DNA from: Bacteroidia bacterium
GTDB lineage: Bacteria > Bacteroidota > Bacteroidia > Chitinophagales > UBA2359
NCBI GenBank assembly: GCA_030427245.1
Contig: JAUHXA010000003.1
Location: 140,889 to 204,888, forward strand
Length of the DNA: 64,000 bases
Direction of reading: 5' to 3'
Numbering within the stretch: the first letter of the stretch is position 1; every line of letters starts with the position of its first letter. Of the stretch, positions 1-13,400 are shown one piece after another. The notes beneath the pieces were generated by a model. It made no database searches. It saw only the letters and a list, made by a program, of their open reading frames with translations, and was not told where the DNA came from. The position numbers were made by a program, and so were the translations under genes.

Positions 1-403
1 AAAGAAAAGGTGAAGTAAATTCATGGGGGTAGTTTTAAATAATTAGAAAATATAATCTATCCATTAGTAAAATTCCGAAGTAATGTTCAAATGAATTTCA
101 ATCAATCAATTTATGGCTTCAAAATAGTTTTCTCCAAAATTGATATTATTAATTGAATTTGAGCTTTTAACAAGCTTGCATATAGTCAAGCTAAAGCAAT
201 AATGTTGCCAAGTTTCAAGTGTTTAATATTTTTAACTAAAATATTATTACTTCTTTGATTAGCTGTATCTAAAACTTGGACTATTGATATAGGAAGGTGT
301 AAAATGGTAGTACTTAAAAGTATAACAGTATTTCTATCTAAAATAGTATTTTTTTATACGCAAAAAAAACGTTAATGTTGCTGCCCGACAAAAGACAAAC
401 AAC
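1..403. other. Gene-free AT-rich leader stretch
   Basis: No reading frame with coding character is visible on either strand. The stretch is strongly AT-rich with many A and T runs. TAATGTTG at 373-380 differs by one base from the Bacteroidota -7 consensus TAnnTTTG and lies just ahead of the WD40 gene, so it could be its promoter, but the match is weak. Confidence 0.5.
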
Positions 404-1315
404 TTGAATATCCACAATATAACAACCCTTACAGGTCACAAAGGAGGCATTTACGCATTAGAACAAGCCGCTAATAACCAATACTTTTACAGTGCAGATG
501 GTGCAGGCTGGGTTGTCAAATGGGACATTACAAAACCTGATAAAGCACACCTTATTGCCAAAGTTCCTTCTAATATTTTTGCGCTATGTCTCATAAAAGA
601 CCAACATCTGTTAGCAGTTGGTTCTCTACAAGGCATATTGTATTTTATTGACCTCAAAAAAAACGAAGTACTTACCCCTCCACTTCAATTCCCAAAAACC
701 ATTTACGCTCTTCATCAATGGAAAAACTACCTACTCATAGGCACAGGTGACGGAAAAATAGCTGTTCTCAATCTTCAAAATCGAACCATCAAAAAAACGC
801 TTACTATTGCAACAAATAGCATCCGACAGATAAAAATTCATCCCCACGAAAATATCGCAGCCATAGCCAGTAGCGATAACAACGTTTACCTCTTAGACTT
901 AGAAAAAATGAAGGTTCACTCCTCTTTGGTCTATCACAAAAATTCGGTATTCTGCCTTCAATTTTTGAAAAATGGGCAAAAGCTATTTGCAGGATCACGA
1001 GATGCCCATCTCTCCATATGGGAAAAAAACAATACAGACTATTTGCTTCAACACACTATTCCTGCTCACCTATTTACCATCAATGATCTATCTATCAGTC
1101 CCAATCAAAAATGGCTGGTTACTGCCAGTCGAGATAAAAGTCTAAAAATATGGGAAGTAAAAAGTTTAAAATTGTTGAAAGTCATTGATCCATTGAAGCC
1201 CAACTCAAATGCTCACAAACATTCTGTAAATACCTTGTTGTGGACTTCCTTCAATGACTACATTATTTCGGGAAGTGATGACAAAACCATCAAAATTTGG
1301 AAAATCAAAGATTAG
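404..1315 (+). CDS. Cytoplasmic WD40-repeat protein
   Basis: This 303-residue protein is a single WD40 beta-propeller of about seven blades. Repeats run from residue 10 (GHKGGIYAL) to the end, where the classic GH...D...IKIW pattern is clearest (DKSLKIWEV near 245, DDKTIKIWKI at the C-terminus). It has no signal peptide or membrane segment, so it probably acts in the cytoplasm as a scaffold; no catalytic domain is attached. The start is a TTG at 404: an in-frame stop lies at 344-346 and there is no in-frame ATG between, while the ATG at 375 is out of frame. It is convergent with the giant minus-strand gene and separated from it by two hairpins. The partner of the propeller cannot be told from sequence. 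Confidence 0.85.
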   Translation: MNIHNITTLTGHKGGIYALEQAANNQYFYSADGAGWVVKWDITKPDKAHLIAKVPSNIFALCLIKDQHLLAVGSLQGILYFIDLKKNEVLTPPLQFPKTIYALHQWKNYLLIGTGDGKIAVLNLQNRTIKKTLTIATNSIRQIKIHPHENIAAIASSDNNVYLLDLEKMKVHSSLVYHKNSVFCLQFLKNGQKLFAGSRDAHLSIWEKNNTDYLLQHTIPAHLFTINDLSISPNQKWLVTASRDKSLKIWEVKSLKLLKVIDPLKPNSNAHKHSVNTLLWTSFNDYIISGSDDKTIKIWKIKD

Positions 1316-1326
1316 GAAGAAAAAAA

Positions 1327-1366
1327 GCCGAAAGGGAACAATAGAAATATCGCTAACCCTTTCGGC
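1327..1366 (+). terminator. Hairpin after WD40 gene
   Basis: GCCGAAAGGG (1327-1336) and CCCTTTCGGC (1357-1366) form a perfect 10-bp stem with a 20-base loop, starting 12 bases after the WD40 stop codon. There is no strong T run after it, so it may work as a 3' stabilising hairpin or a weak terminator. Confidence 0.55.
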
Positions 1367-1420
1367 ACATGGAAAAAAGACTATATTATATATTTGAAAT
1401 CCGTATTTTATCCACACTAT

Positions 1421-1460
1421 TAATCCAAAGGAATGGGTCATTCCCATTCCCTTTAGATTA
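1421..1460 (-). terminator. Hairpin after giant adhesin gene
   Basis: A 40-base imperfect palindrome runs from TAATC (1421-1425) to GATTA (1456-1460), with GAATGGG opposing CCCATTC around a short TCATT loop. It lies 21 bases beyond the stop codon of the giant minus-strand gene and probably ends that transcript. With the neighbouring 1327-1366 hairpin it separates two convergent genes. Confidence 0.6.
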
Positions 1461-1480
1461 AATATTTTTTAATTCTCACA

Positions 1481-4400
1481 CTACCTCAATAATTGGAAAG
1501 ATCCTTTTTCTAATTCCTGTTCGCCATCTCGATACACTACAATGACTACATAAACATAACTACCAATAGGCATCGGTTCGTCTTTGTAGGTCCCATCCCA
1601 ACCAATGTTGGTCATATCATTAGAGGTCACATCGTGCAACTTCTCCCCCCAACGATTGAATATCTGGAAAGTAATTTCCTCAAATCCTTCTGCCTCTGGT
1701 GCATAAACATCGTTGAATCCATCTCCATTCGGAGTAAAAGCAGATGGAATAACAAAATCACTCTCACTACTTACTTCTACAGTGGTAGAGAATACACGAT
1801 TACAGCCCTCTGAATCCGAGACCAGCACTTCATAGGTCGTCGTTTGCGTAGGCGTAGCATTCACACTCTCACAGTCTGTACAATCCAATCCTTCTATTGG
1901 TGACCATTCATAGGTCAGATTCCCACCAGTTACAGAAACTGCATTGACAGATAAAGGTGCGATGCTACCAACCGATATAGGGCTGCTAACTCCAATAATT
2001 TCCCCTGTTACTCCACCAATACTTACAGATTCCGTTGCAATGTATTGACAACCATTTGGCTCGTTGTAAACATAAGAGATAAGATACAACCCACCCGGAA
2101 GCAATGCTGGATTTAGAGTATTGGCACCTGAAATAGCTGCCCCAATAAAGTTGCCACTCGTCACAGGAGTACCATCTAAAGTAGCCGTCAAACTAACCGC
2201 TTCATCACCTGTACAATAAGCCTCGGCCAAGCCTTCAATCGCCAATGTCAAGTCGGGACAGTCTGCGGCAATACAACTCGTTGTACTCGGGTCACTATCG
2301 CCACAAGCCGACACACCAACAGCCACTACTGTTATGGTCACCTCATCCCCTACATTCAAATTCGACTCCGTATAACTCGTACCCGAAACCGTTTGACTCG
2401 TTGGTGTTCCCCCATTGACCTGTATCGTCAATTCGTATTGTGCTGAACCCACATCTTCCCACTCTACACTCACACTGCTCGTCGTAACGGCAGCACAAGC
2501 AATCGTTGGAACATCAAACGGAGGCAACACCTGTGTACTGCCAGTGGTTTGATAAACACAGCCATCACTGTCGGTGAACGTATATACAATCGTCACATTC
2601 TGCTGTCCGACTGCCGAAGGGTCAAAAGTATCGCCTGTCACTCCTGGACCGGAGAAAGTACCGCCCGATGGCGTTCCCTGTAGGGTAAAGGTGCTGCTGC
2701 TCGCTCCACAATATTCTGACGACAAATTGTCTATCGTCGGAGTCGGTCCACTACAATCCTGTGCCGTACACGAAGCCGTTCCTGCCTCACTGTCTCCACA
2801 TGGAGCAGTGCCTACGGCAACAACACTTATCCCTACTTCATCTCCCGCCGTCAAGCCTGTCTTGTCAAAACTCAAGGTACTGGCCGATAGGTTGTCTGTT
2901 TGTGTTCCATTGACCGTCACCACAATGTTGTACATATCTGCTCCCACATCGTCCCACGAAAACGCCACATTGGTCACCGTCGTTCCTGCACATATCACCG
3001 TTGGGGTATTCAAGGCAGGGGCGATGCTCGTGCTAAGACTCGTGGTGAAGGGACAGCCACTCTCAGGGTCGGTATAGCTATAACTGATGGTTACGTTTCC
3101 TGTCCCTGCTTGTGAAGGGCGGAACAAACCACCTACTATGCCATCGCCACTAAAGATTCCGCCTGTCACCACATTCCCACTGGCATCTACCACACTCAAT
3201 ACAACATCTCCTGCATCTGAACAATATTCTGCATCTAAGCCTACTATACTCAAATTCACATCACAATCGCCTGTCGTACAGCTCACCGTAGAAGGCGCAC
3301 TGTCTCCACAATCTGCTCCCAATGCAATGACTTCTATTGTCACACTTTCGCCTGCCGATAGTCCTGTTACGGTATAGGAAGTATTGTTCACTGTGGCCAT
3401 GTCGTCCACTGCTCCAGTGATGGTCACCTCATAATCCGTTGAACCTACATCCAACCAATTGAAGGTAATGCTGTTGGGACTGATGGTTCCACAACTTACC
3501 GTTGGTGTCCCCAAAGGCGGCAATACTTCTGTCTCAAAAGTTTCTTGATACACACATCCTTCTGCATCTGTGAGACTGTACACAATGTTGTGACTCCCTA
3601 CTCCTGCTCCTGCAGGGTCAAAAGTATTTCCTGTGATGCCCGGTCCTGAAAGCGTTCCGCCTGAGGGGTCTGGGGTCAAGGTCGCCACAGCCTCGTTCCC
3701 ACAATATTGGTCGGCTATGTCCAAGGTCAAGGTCACATCGGGACAATCTCTGGCGGTACATTGTGCGGTGCCTGCTGCGCTGTTTCCGCAAGGAGGGCTG
3801 CCCAAGGCTATCACACTGATGTCCACCACATCGTTTTGTGCCAAACCACTCTCGGTGTAATCCGTATTTGTCGTGATTTGTGCCGAACTCGGAACACTGT
3901 TGATGCTCACGGTGATTTCATACTGACTCGCTCCAGCTATTGCATCCCAATCAAAACTCACACTGTTCAAATCCTCATCACTGCATATCACTGTCGGCGT
4001 AGCCAAAGGCGCATTCACACTCACTGTGGCCGAGGCTTGGTATTCACACGCCGTTGCCGGGTCGGTGTAATCGTACAATATCGTGTAAGGGCCGCCTACT
4101 CCTGCTAAGGAGGGGTCAAAACTGTTGCCGGTAATGCCTGGTCCGACAAATACACCTCCTGCGGGTGTTCCTGTCAAACTCACCAATCCATCTGTACGGC
4201 AATACAAGGCATCTAAGCCGTTGATGCTGATACCTACTGGCTGACAGGCTTCGGCGGTACAGGTAATCGTACTCGCTTGGCTGTCTCCACAAGGAGCTTC
4301 GCCCAAGGCAACTACCGTTATCGTCACTGCGTCTCCTTCGTTTAAGCCAGATTCGGTGTGACTGGTTCCGCCGGTCGTGAAACTGTTCGTGACCGCTCCA

Positions 4401-7400
4401 CTCAAGGTCACTTGATAACTCGCACTGCCTACATCTGCCCAAGTGAAGGTCACACTGCTCGTCGTACTTGTCCCACACTCTACTGTTGGTACGCCATAAG
4501 GGGGCAATACCGTTGTGGAAGCAGTCTGTTGGTAGCTGCAATCTGGGTCGCTCGGGTCGGTATAGTCATACACAATCGTCACGGATGCCTGTCCTGCTGC
4601 AGAGGGGTCAAAACTGTTCCCGCTTACTCCTGGTCCGGAGAACGTACCTCCTGCTGGGTTGGCAGATAGTGTCACCGCTCCTTCGTCTCCACAATATTGA
4701 GCCGCTAAACCAGTAATGTCTATCGCCACAACCGGACAATCGTTGGCTGTACAAGTCGCTGTCCCGCTTGGACCATTCCCGCATGGGGCAAGGCCTATGG
4801 GTTCTACTATCAGGGTCACCACATCATTGGCACTCAAGCCTGTTAATTCAAAGCTGGTGCCGGTTACCGTTTGATTGCCTGTCGCAGCTCCTGACCAACT
4901 GAGGTTGTAGTCGCTCGCTCCGGGTACTGAACTCCAATTGAATACAATGCTGTTGGTGGTGGTCGTTCCACAGGTCACTGTCGGGGCACTTAAGGGGATG
5001 CTCAGCGTTGTGCTCGCTGTGGTTTGGTAGCTGCAATCGGTTGCAGGGTCGGTGTAATCATAAGTCAAGGTGATGAGGCCTGTTCCCGCTGTCGATGGAT
5101 TGAAGCTGCTACCAGATGTTCCTGGTCCACTCAATATTCCACCTGCTGGTTCTAAGGTCAGGTTCACCGCTCCTTCATCACTGCAATAGGTGTTATTTAA
5201 GCCTGTTATCGTCGGATTTATGACCGCACAGTCTTCGGCGATGCAGGTGGCTGTACCGGATGGGCTGTCTCCGCAAGGGGGAACACCCAAGGCGGTTACG
5301 GATATCGTCACGCTGCTGCCAGTGGTCAAACTACCTACGGTAAAGGTCGTGCCGGTCACATTTTCGGTGGTGGGTGCGCCCGCATCTATTGTGTAGCTTA
5401 CCACATAATCGTTTGTCCCCACATTGTTCCAGTTGAAGGTCACGCTGCTTGTTGTACTTGTTCCACACGTCACTACTGGTGCATCGTATGGAGGCAATAT
5501 CGTCACTTGGAAGGTCGTCTGGTAATCACAATCGGGGTTCGCAGGGTCGGTGTAGGTGTAAATTACCGTGGTGCTTGCAGCTCCTACTGCTGAGGGGTCA
5601 AAGCTGTTGCCCACTACTCCTGCTCCACTGAACTCTCCTCCTGGAGGGGTCGCCAATAGGGTGGCGACTACGACATCGTCTGCACAATACTGGGCATTTA
5701 GGTTGTCGATGCTGATGGACGGCAAGGCCGGACAATCTTCGGCCGTACAAGTTGCGGTGCCCGTTGGCCCATTGCCACATGGAGACCCTCCTATCGGTTC
5801 CACTACGATGGTCACTTCATCGTTTACAGACAAGCCATTCACGGTAAAGCTTGTATTGGCCGTTGTTTGGTTATCTACTGCTGCTCCACTCAGGGTGATA
5901 TTGTAGCCTGTCGCTCCTGCTACCGCTGTCCAGTTGAACACGATGCTGGTCGTTGTGGTCGTGCCACAGGTAACCGTTGGGGCGGTCAAAGGTTGGCTTA
6001 TCGTTGTCGTCGTGCTGGTGGTATAGGAACAATCCCCTTCTTGGTAGTCGTATACGATGCTTATCAAGCCTGTGCCTGCATTGGCTGGGTCGAAGTTGTT
6101 TCCACTGATACCTGGACCACTGAAAGTACCTCCGACAGGGGTTCCTATTAGGGCTATCACTCCTTCATCACTACAATACTCCGACGCTAAGCCTCCTATC
6201 GTGGGGGTGAGGTCGGGACAGTCTTCGGCAGTACATGTTTGACTGCCGGCTGCGCTGTTTCCACAAGGGGCAGGGCCTACTGCTATTACACTGAGGGTGA
6301 CTTCGTCGTTTACACTCAAACCATTCACGGTATAGCTGGAGGTGGCGGTGTTGTCGTTTTGCACTGTTCCTCCATTGATGGTGTAGGTGACTTCATAACC
6401 TGTGCTACCAGTTATGTCTGCCCAATCAAAAGTCACGCTGTTGGTGGTACTTGAACCACAGCTCACTATTGGGCTGGCCAATGGGCTGCTCAGATTCACA
6501 TTCTGGCTGCTGGGTTCGGAACTACAGCTATTGGCAGTGACACTTAAACTGATGGCTACACTCCCTGAACCACTTGCCCATGTCACCGTGTGAGGACCTT
6601 GTACATTGCCACCGGGAACGGCTGTTCCACCGCCAAAGTTCCAATTGTAGGTCGCTCCTGTGCCTGCACTGCCGGTATAGGTGACCGTCGCACTTTGAAG
6701 TCCATCTGCACACACATCGCTTGGGTTGATGACAAAGTCCGAGGTCGGTACGGCTCGTACGGTTACTTGGCTTGTGGTCGAATAATCACAATCGGGATTT
6801 GCGGGGTCTATGTAGCTATAGGTAATCGTGTAAGGACCGCCTACGCCTGCATTGCCTGGATTGAAGGTGCTTGTGGCACTGTTTACGCCTGTGCCACTGA
6901 AGGTGCCACCTGCGGGTGTTCCTGTCAGCGGGATGGCTGCAGCATCGGCACAGTAGCTGGCATTGAGGCCTGTAATCGTCAGGTTTTGGGTCGGACAATC
7001 CAGTGCTTCACATTGGGCGGTGCCTGCTGCACTGTTGCCACAAGGGGCAGGACCTACTGCTATGACGCTTATCACTACTTCATCGTTTACCGTCAAGCCG
7101 GGAACATCAAAGTTGGAAGCAACGGTGTTGTCGTTGATGGCTGCACCTCCATTGATGGTATAGCTGATGTCGTAACTCGTTGCGCCTGCAATGTCGCCCC
7201 AATCGAAACTGACCGAACTGGTCGTACTGCCGGTACAGTTCACACTTGGGGCGGCCAAGGGTTCGGCAAGAGTCACGCTTTGGGTCGCTTCGGGGGACAC
7301 ACAGCCGTTTTGGGAGATGGCCAGGCTCAGGTTTACTGCTCCTGTTCCACTGTCCCAAGTCACAATGTGTGGTCCTGCTACATTGCCGCCAGGACTGGCA

Positions 7401-10400
7401 TTGCCGCCGCCAAAGTTCCAATTGTAGCTTGCGCCTGGTGCGGCTGTGCCGGTAAAGGTCACGGTTGCCACACTGCTGCCATCCGCACATATCGGGTCGG
7501 GACTGACGCTGAAAGAGGCGGTGGGTACGGCGTTCACACTCACTGTTGTGGTCGCTTGATAAGCACAGCCACTCGCTGCATCTGTGTAATCGTAGGTAAG
7601 TGTATAGGGTCCGCCTGCGCCTGCTGAGGCGGGGTCAAAGTTGCTGCCGCTTACGCCTGTGCCACTAAATACACCGCCTGCGGGGGTGCCAATCAAGGCT
7701 ACACTTCCTGCATCGGCGCAATAGCTCGCATTGAGCCCTGAGATGCTGGGGCTAATGCTTGGGCAATCTTCGGCGATACATGTACCGGTACCAGATGCGC
7801 TGTCGCCACAAGGGGCAGGGCCATTGGCGATGACGATTATCGTTACTTCATCGTTGGGACTCAGACCGGTGACTTGAAAATCGGAGCTGGCACTGTTTGC
7901 ATTGCTTGCCGGGCCATTGTTTATTGTGTAGCTAATTGTATAGCCTGTTGCTCCGGCGATGTCGGCCCAATCGAAGTTTACTTCGCTGGTGCTTGTCGTG
8001 CCACAGGTAATCACAGGGATAGGAAGGGGACTGAATAGGGTCACACTTTGGCTGCTTTCGGGGGAGGAACAGCCGTTTTGGGTGGTGACTGTAAGGCTGA
8101 TGTTCACCGACCCACTGCCACTCGACCAGGTGACGGTATGGGGACCTTGGCCGGTACCGGGAACGGCACTGCCGCCGCCAAAGTTCCAGTTGTAGCTCGC
8201 TCCTGTGCCGGCTGTGCCGGTATAGGTAACGGTCGTGCTTTGTATCCCATCCGCACACACATCGCTTGGGTTTACACTAAAGTCTGAGCTTGGTTGGTTG
8301 TTCACTGTTACTTGTTGGCTCGTGGAATAGGCACAGCCGGAAGGGGCATCTGTATAGTCGTAGCTGATGCTGTAGGTGCCTGCTCCTACACTGGGGTCAA
8401 ACTGCCCACCTGTTACTCCTATGCCACTGAAGATACCGCCTGCGGGTGTTCCTTGTAGGATAAAGGCACTTTCGTTGGTACAATAGCTTGGGGATAAGTT
8501 GTCGATGCTCAAATTAACGGTTGGACAGTCTTGGGCGATGCAGGTACTGCTACCGGCTGCGCTGTCCCCACAGGGGGCCGTGCCCAAGGCGACGATGGTT
8601 ATCGTCACTTCGTCGTTCGGGTTCAAACCTCCAACTTGATAATCAGAGGTACTGGTGTTGTCTGTGGTCGCTCCGCCACTGTTTACGGTGTAGCTGATGC
8701 TGTAACCGCTTGCGCCGGCTATGTCCGCCCAATCGAAATCAACCGTAGCGGTTGTGCTGCCGGTACAGCTTACATTTGGGGTCGCAAGTGGGGCGGAAAG
8801 CGTCACACTTTGACTGCTGATGTCTGATTCGCAGCCGTTTTCGCTCACTGTTAGGGTGATATTGGCCGAGCCTGAACCGCTGGCCCAGGTCACGGTATGA
8901 GGGCCTGCTCCTGTGCCGGGGCTGGCATCTCCTCCCCCAAAGTTCCAGTTGTAGCTCGCTCCTATGCCAGCTGTACCGGTATAGTTGACCGTGATGATGC
9001 TGCTACCATCTGCACACACTTGGCTGTCGGATAGGTTGAAATCGGAGGTCGGTACTGCGTTTACACTTACCGTGCCTGTGGTTTGGTAATCACAGCCACT
9101 TACAGGGTCGGTGTAATCGTAGGTAATCGTATAAGGTCCGCCTACGCCGGCTCCGCCTGGATTGAATTGTGCTCCACTTACCCCTGTGCCACTGAAGGTG
9201 CCGCCTGCGGGGGTGGCTTGTAGGGTGAAAGCTCCATCGTCTTCACAATAAGTGGCATTCAGGTTGGTGATGCTTGGAGTGATGTTGGTCGGACAATCTT
9301 GGGCGGTGCAGGTGCCGCTGCCGGCGGCGCTGTTCCCACAAGGGGCAGGGCCCAAGGCTATTACGGTTATCACCACTTCATCGTTGGGACTTAGACCGGT
9401 GACTTGATAATCGGAACTGCCTGTATTGTCGTTGGTTGCGGTTCCTCCGTTGATGGTGTAGCTGATGTCATAACCTGTTGAGCCGGGGATGTTGCTCCAA
9501 TCGAAGTTTACTTCGCTGGTCGTCAAGACTCCACAGTTGACGACGGGGGTCGCCAGAGGCTCGGAGAGGGTCACACTTTGGGTAGTGGATGCGGAACTAC
9601 AGCCGTTTTCGCTCACACTCAATACAATGTTTACACTGCCGGTGCCGCTATTCCAACTCAGCGTATGAGGCCCTTGGGTGGTGCCGCCAGGGGTGGCGGT
9701 GGCACTGCCAAAGTTCCAGTTGTAGGTCGCTCCTGTGCCCGCATTGCCGGTATAGCTGACCGTGATGCTGCTTGTGCCATCTGCACATATCTCTGTGGCC
9801 GATAGGCTGAAGTCGGATGTGGGGCTTTCATTTACCACAAAATCTTTGGTGATGCTGTAGTCGCAGTCGCCTTCGGTCACGTCGTAGCTTATGGTGTGGG
9901 TGCCTGGTCCGGCTGTCCCGGGGTCGAATTGTCCACCACTTACGCCTGGTCCACTAAAGATACCCCCACTTGGACTGCCAACCAAACTAATGGCTCCATC
10001 TTCGCTGCAATAAGGGCCTTGGCTGTCGATGCTGATGAGGGTGGGACAGTCTTCGGCTGTACAGTTGCCAGTGCTGGCGGCACTGTCGCCACAGGGGGCA
10101 GGGCCGTTGGCCGTTACCGTAATCACGACTTCGTCTAAGGGATTTAAGCCCGTTATCTCGAAATCAGAGGTGCCGGAACTTGCATTGGTTGGTGTACCGC
10201 CATTGACGGTGTAACTGAGGGTGTAGCCTGTTGCACCGGCTATGTCTTGCCAATCAAAGGACACGGAGTTGGGGGTGCTTGTGCAACTGATATTGGGGCT
10301 TGCCAAAGGAGCTGAGAGGCTTACTTGTTGGCTGCTGCTGCCGGAATCACACCCATTGGCACTGACCGTCAAGGTGATGTTGGCCGCGCCTGTGCCACTC

Positions 10401-13400
10401 GACCAGGTGACCGTGTGTGGGCCTTGTCCTGTCCCTGGACTTGCATTCCCACCGCCAAAGTTCCAGTTGTAGGTCGAACCTGGAGGGGCGTTGCCGGTGT
10501 GGGTAACAATTACTTCACTTGTTCCATCTGAACATACCAAGGCTTCCGATATGGTGAAGGTTGAGGTGGGTTGTGGATTTACGCTCACGTCGGCGGTGGT
10601 TTGGTAGTCACAGCCTGTTCCTGGGTCGGTGTAGTCGTAGGTAATCGTGTAAGGACCGCCTACGCCGGCTGTTCCAGGGGCAAATTCTCCCCCACTTACT
10701 CCTGGTCCACTGAAAGTGCCGCCTGAGGGCGTGCCTTGAAGACTAAAGGCCGATTCGTTTTCGCAGTAGGTGGCATTTAGGTTGTTGATGCTTAATGAGA
10801 TAACTGGACAGTCTTCGGCCGTGCAAGTGCCGGTGCCGGTTGCACTGTTCCCACAGGGACCATTGCCAATCGCTATAACGGTGATAATCACTTCATCTCC
10901 TGCTGTTAAGCCCGTCACTTGGTAAGTTGAGGGGGGGCTGTTGTCCGTGTTTGCAATGCCGCCATTGATGGTGTAACTGATGTCGTAACTTGTTGCGCCG
11001 GTCACGTCTTGCCAATCGAAGTTTACTTCGCTCGTCGTAACTGTACCACAGACGATTACAGGGGTGGCAAGTGGTTCGGAAAGGGTCACACTTTGGGTTT
11101 CCAATCCGGATGTGCAACCGTTTTCGGTGACGGTTAAGCTCAGGTTTACTAAACCTGTTCCACTCGACCAGGTCACTGTGTGGGGACCTTGCCCAGTGCC
11201 GGGGCTGGCATTGCCGCCCCCAAAGTTCCAGTTGTAAGTCGCGCCGGTTCCAGCACTACCTGTATAACTCACTGTTGTTGTGCTTGTTCCATCTGCACAC
11301 AGTTCGCTCTCCGAAACGGTGAAGGTGGAAGTGGGGACACCGTTTACCGTGACTTGTTCGGTTGTCGTATAGGTGCAACTCCCTTCGGTGACTTCATAGG
11401 TGAGGGTATGGGTGCCAACGCCTGCCGATGAGGGGTCGAACTGGCCACCGCTTACGCCTGGACCGCTAAAACTACCGCCTGACGGAGTTCCTTGAAGCGG
11501 GAAGGCAGAATCGTCTGTGCAGTAAGGACCGGCAAGGTTGTCGATACTGATAACGGTGGGGCAATCTTCTGCTATGCAGTTGCCCGTGCCAACTGGACCA
11601 TCGCCACAAGGGGCTGGACCGTTGGCTGTTACCGTAATGTCTACTTCGTCTAAGGGGTTCAGACCGTTTACATCGAAATCGGACGTGCCTGAGCTTGTAT
11701 TGGTTGGGCTGCCTCCATTAATCGTATAGCTAATCGTGTAGCCTGTCGCTCCTGCGATGTCTTGCCAATTGAAGGATACTGAGTTGGGCGTGCTGCTGCA
11801 ACTGATATTGGGAACTACCAAGGGCTCAGATAGGGTGATGCTTTGGGTTGCTACAACTGAAGTACAGCCGTTTTCCGTTACTTCCAAAGTAATATCCACG
11901 GAACCTGTACCACTCGACCAGGTGACGCTGTGAGGGCCTTGGCCGCTGCCGGGACTGGCATTGCCGCCTCCAAAGCTCCAGTTGTAAGTCGCACCTGTCC
12001 CTGCACTGCCGGTATAGGTCACGGTGGCTGCGCTTGTGCCGTCTGCACACACTTCCGTGTCGGATAAGGTAAAAGTTGAAGTGGGTACGGCATTTACTGT
12101 GACTGTTCCAGTAGTACTGTAATCACAGCCTGTGCCACTGTCGGTATAGTCGTAAGTAATTGTATAAGGACCGCCAACGCCTGCGGCAGCAGGGTCAAAT
12201 TGACCGCCACTTACGCCTGTACCACTAAAGGTTCCTCCTGAGGGGGTACCTTGAAGGGCAAAGGCGGCTTCGTCTTCGCAATAAGCGGCATTTAAGTTGT
12301 CTATTGTTACTGTAACAGTTGGACAAGATTCTGCATCACAATTGCCTGTTCCAATTGCACTGTTGCCACATGGAGCAGGGCCAAGCGCAATAACGGTAAT
12401 GTCCACTTGATCGCCTGCTGTTAAACCTGACACTTGGTAATCTGAATTTGGATGGTTGTTAATGTCCGTGGCTGTGCCACTATTAATCGTATAACTAATA
12501 TCATAGCCTGTTGCACCTGTGACATCTTGCCAATCAAAGTCGACCGAGTTTTCGGTACTGCCTGGACAGGTAACATTAGGGGTTTGTAATGGCTCGGATA
12601 GGGTTATACTTTGAGTTTCTACGGCAGAAGTACAACCGTTTTCCGTTACTTCCAAAGTAATATCCACTGAACCTGTACCACTTGACCAAGTAACACTGTG
12701 AGGGCCTTGTCCTGTGCTTGGTGTAGCACTCCCACCACCAAAGTTCCAGTTGTAAGTCGCACCTGTACCAGCGTTTCCTGTATAGGTCACGGTGATTGTG
12801 CTTGTCCCATCTGCACACACTTGCGTGTCGGATAAGGTAAAAGTTGAAGTGGGTACGGCATTTACTGTGACTGTTCCAGTAGTACTGTAATCACAGCCTG
12901 TGCCACTGTCGGTATAGTCGTAAGTAATTGTATAAGGACCGCCAACGCCTGCGGCAGCAGGGTCAAATTGACCGCCACTTACGCCTGTACCACTAAAGGT
13001 TCCTCCTGAGGGGGTACCTTGAAGGGCAAAAGCGGCTTCGTCTTCGCAATAAGCGGCATTTAAGTTGTCTATTGTTACGGTGACAGTTGGACAAGATTCT
13101 GCATCACAATTGCCTATTCCAGCAGCACTATTGCCACATGGAGCAGGACCAAGCGCAATAACAGTAATGTCCACTTGATCGCCTGCTGTTAAACCTGACA
13201 CTTGGTAATCTGAATTTGGATGGTTGAGAATATCTGTTGCAGTACCGCTATTTATGGTATAACTGATATCATAACCTGTTGCTCCTGTCACATCTTGCCA
13301 ATCAAAATCAACTGAGGTTTCGGTGCTTCCGGGGCAGGTAACATTAGGGGTTTCTAATGGCTCGGATAGGGTTACACTTTGGGTTTCTACGGCAGAAGTA

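Noticed and set aside
6590..7627. Long plus-strand frame (345 codons) antisense to the giant adhesin
   Set aside because: It lies wholly inside the adhesin coding sequence, has low-complexity Cys/Gly/Ala/Thr composition from reading the repeats backward, and similar antisense frames recur at the module spacing.
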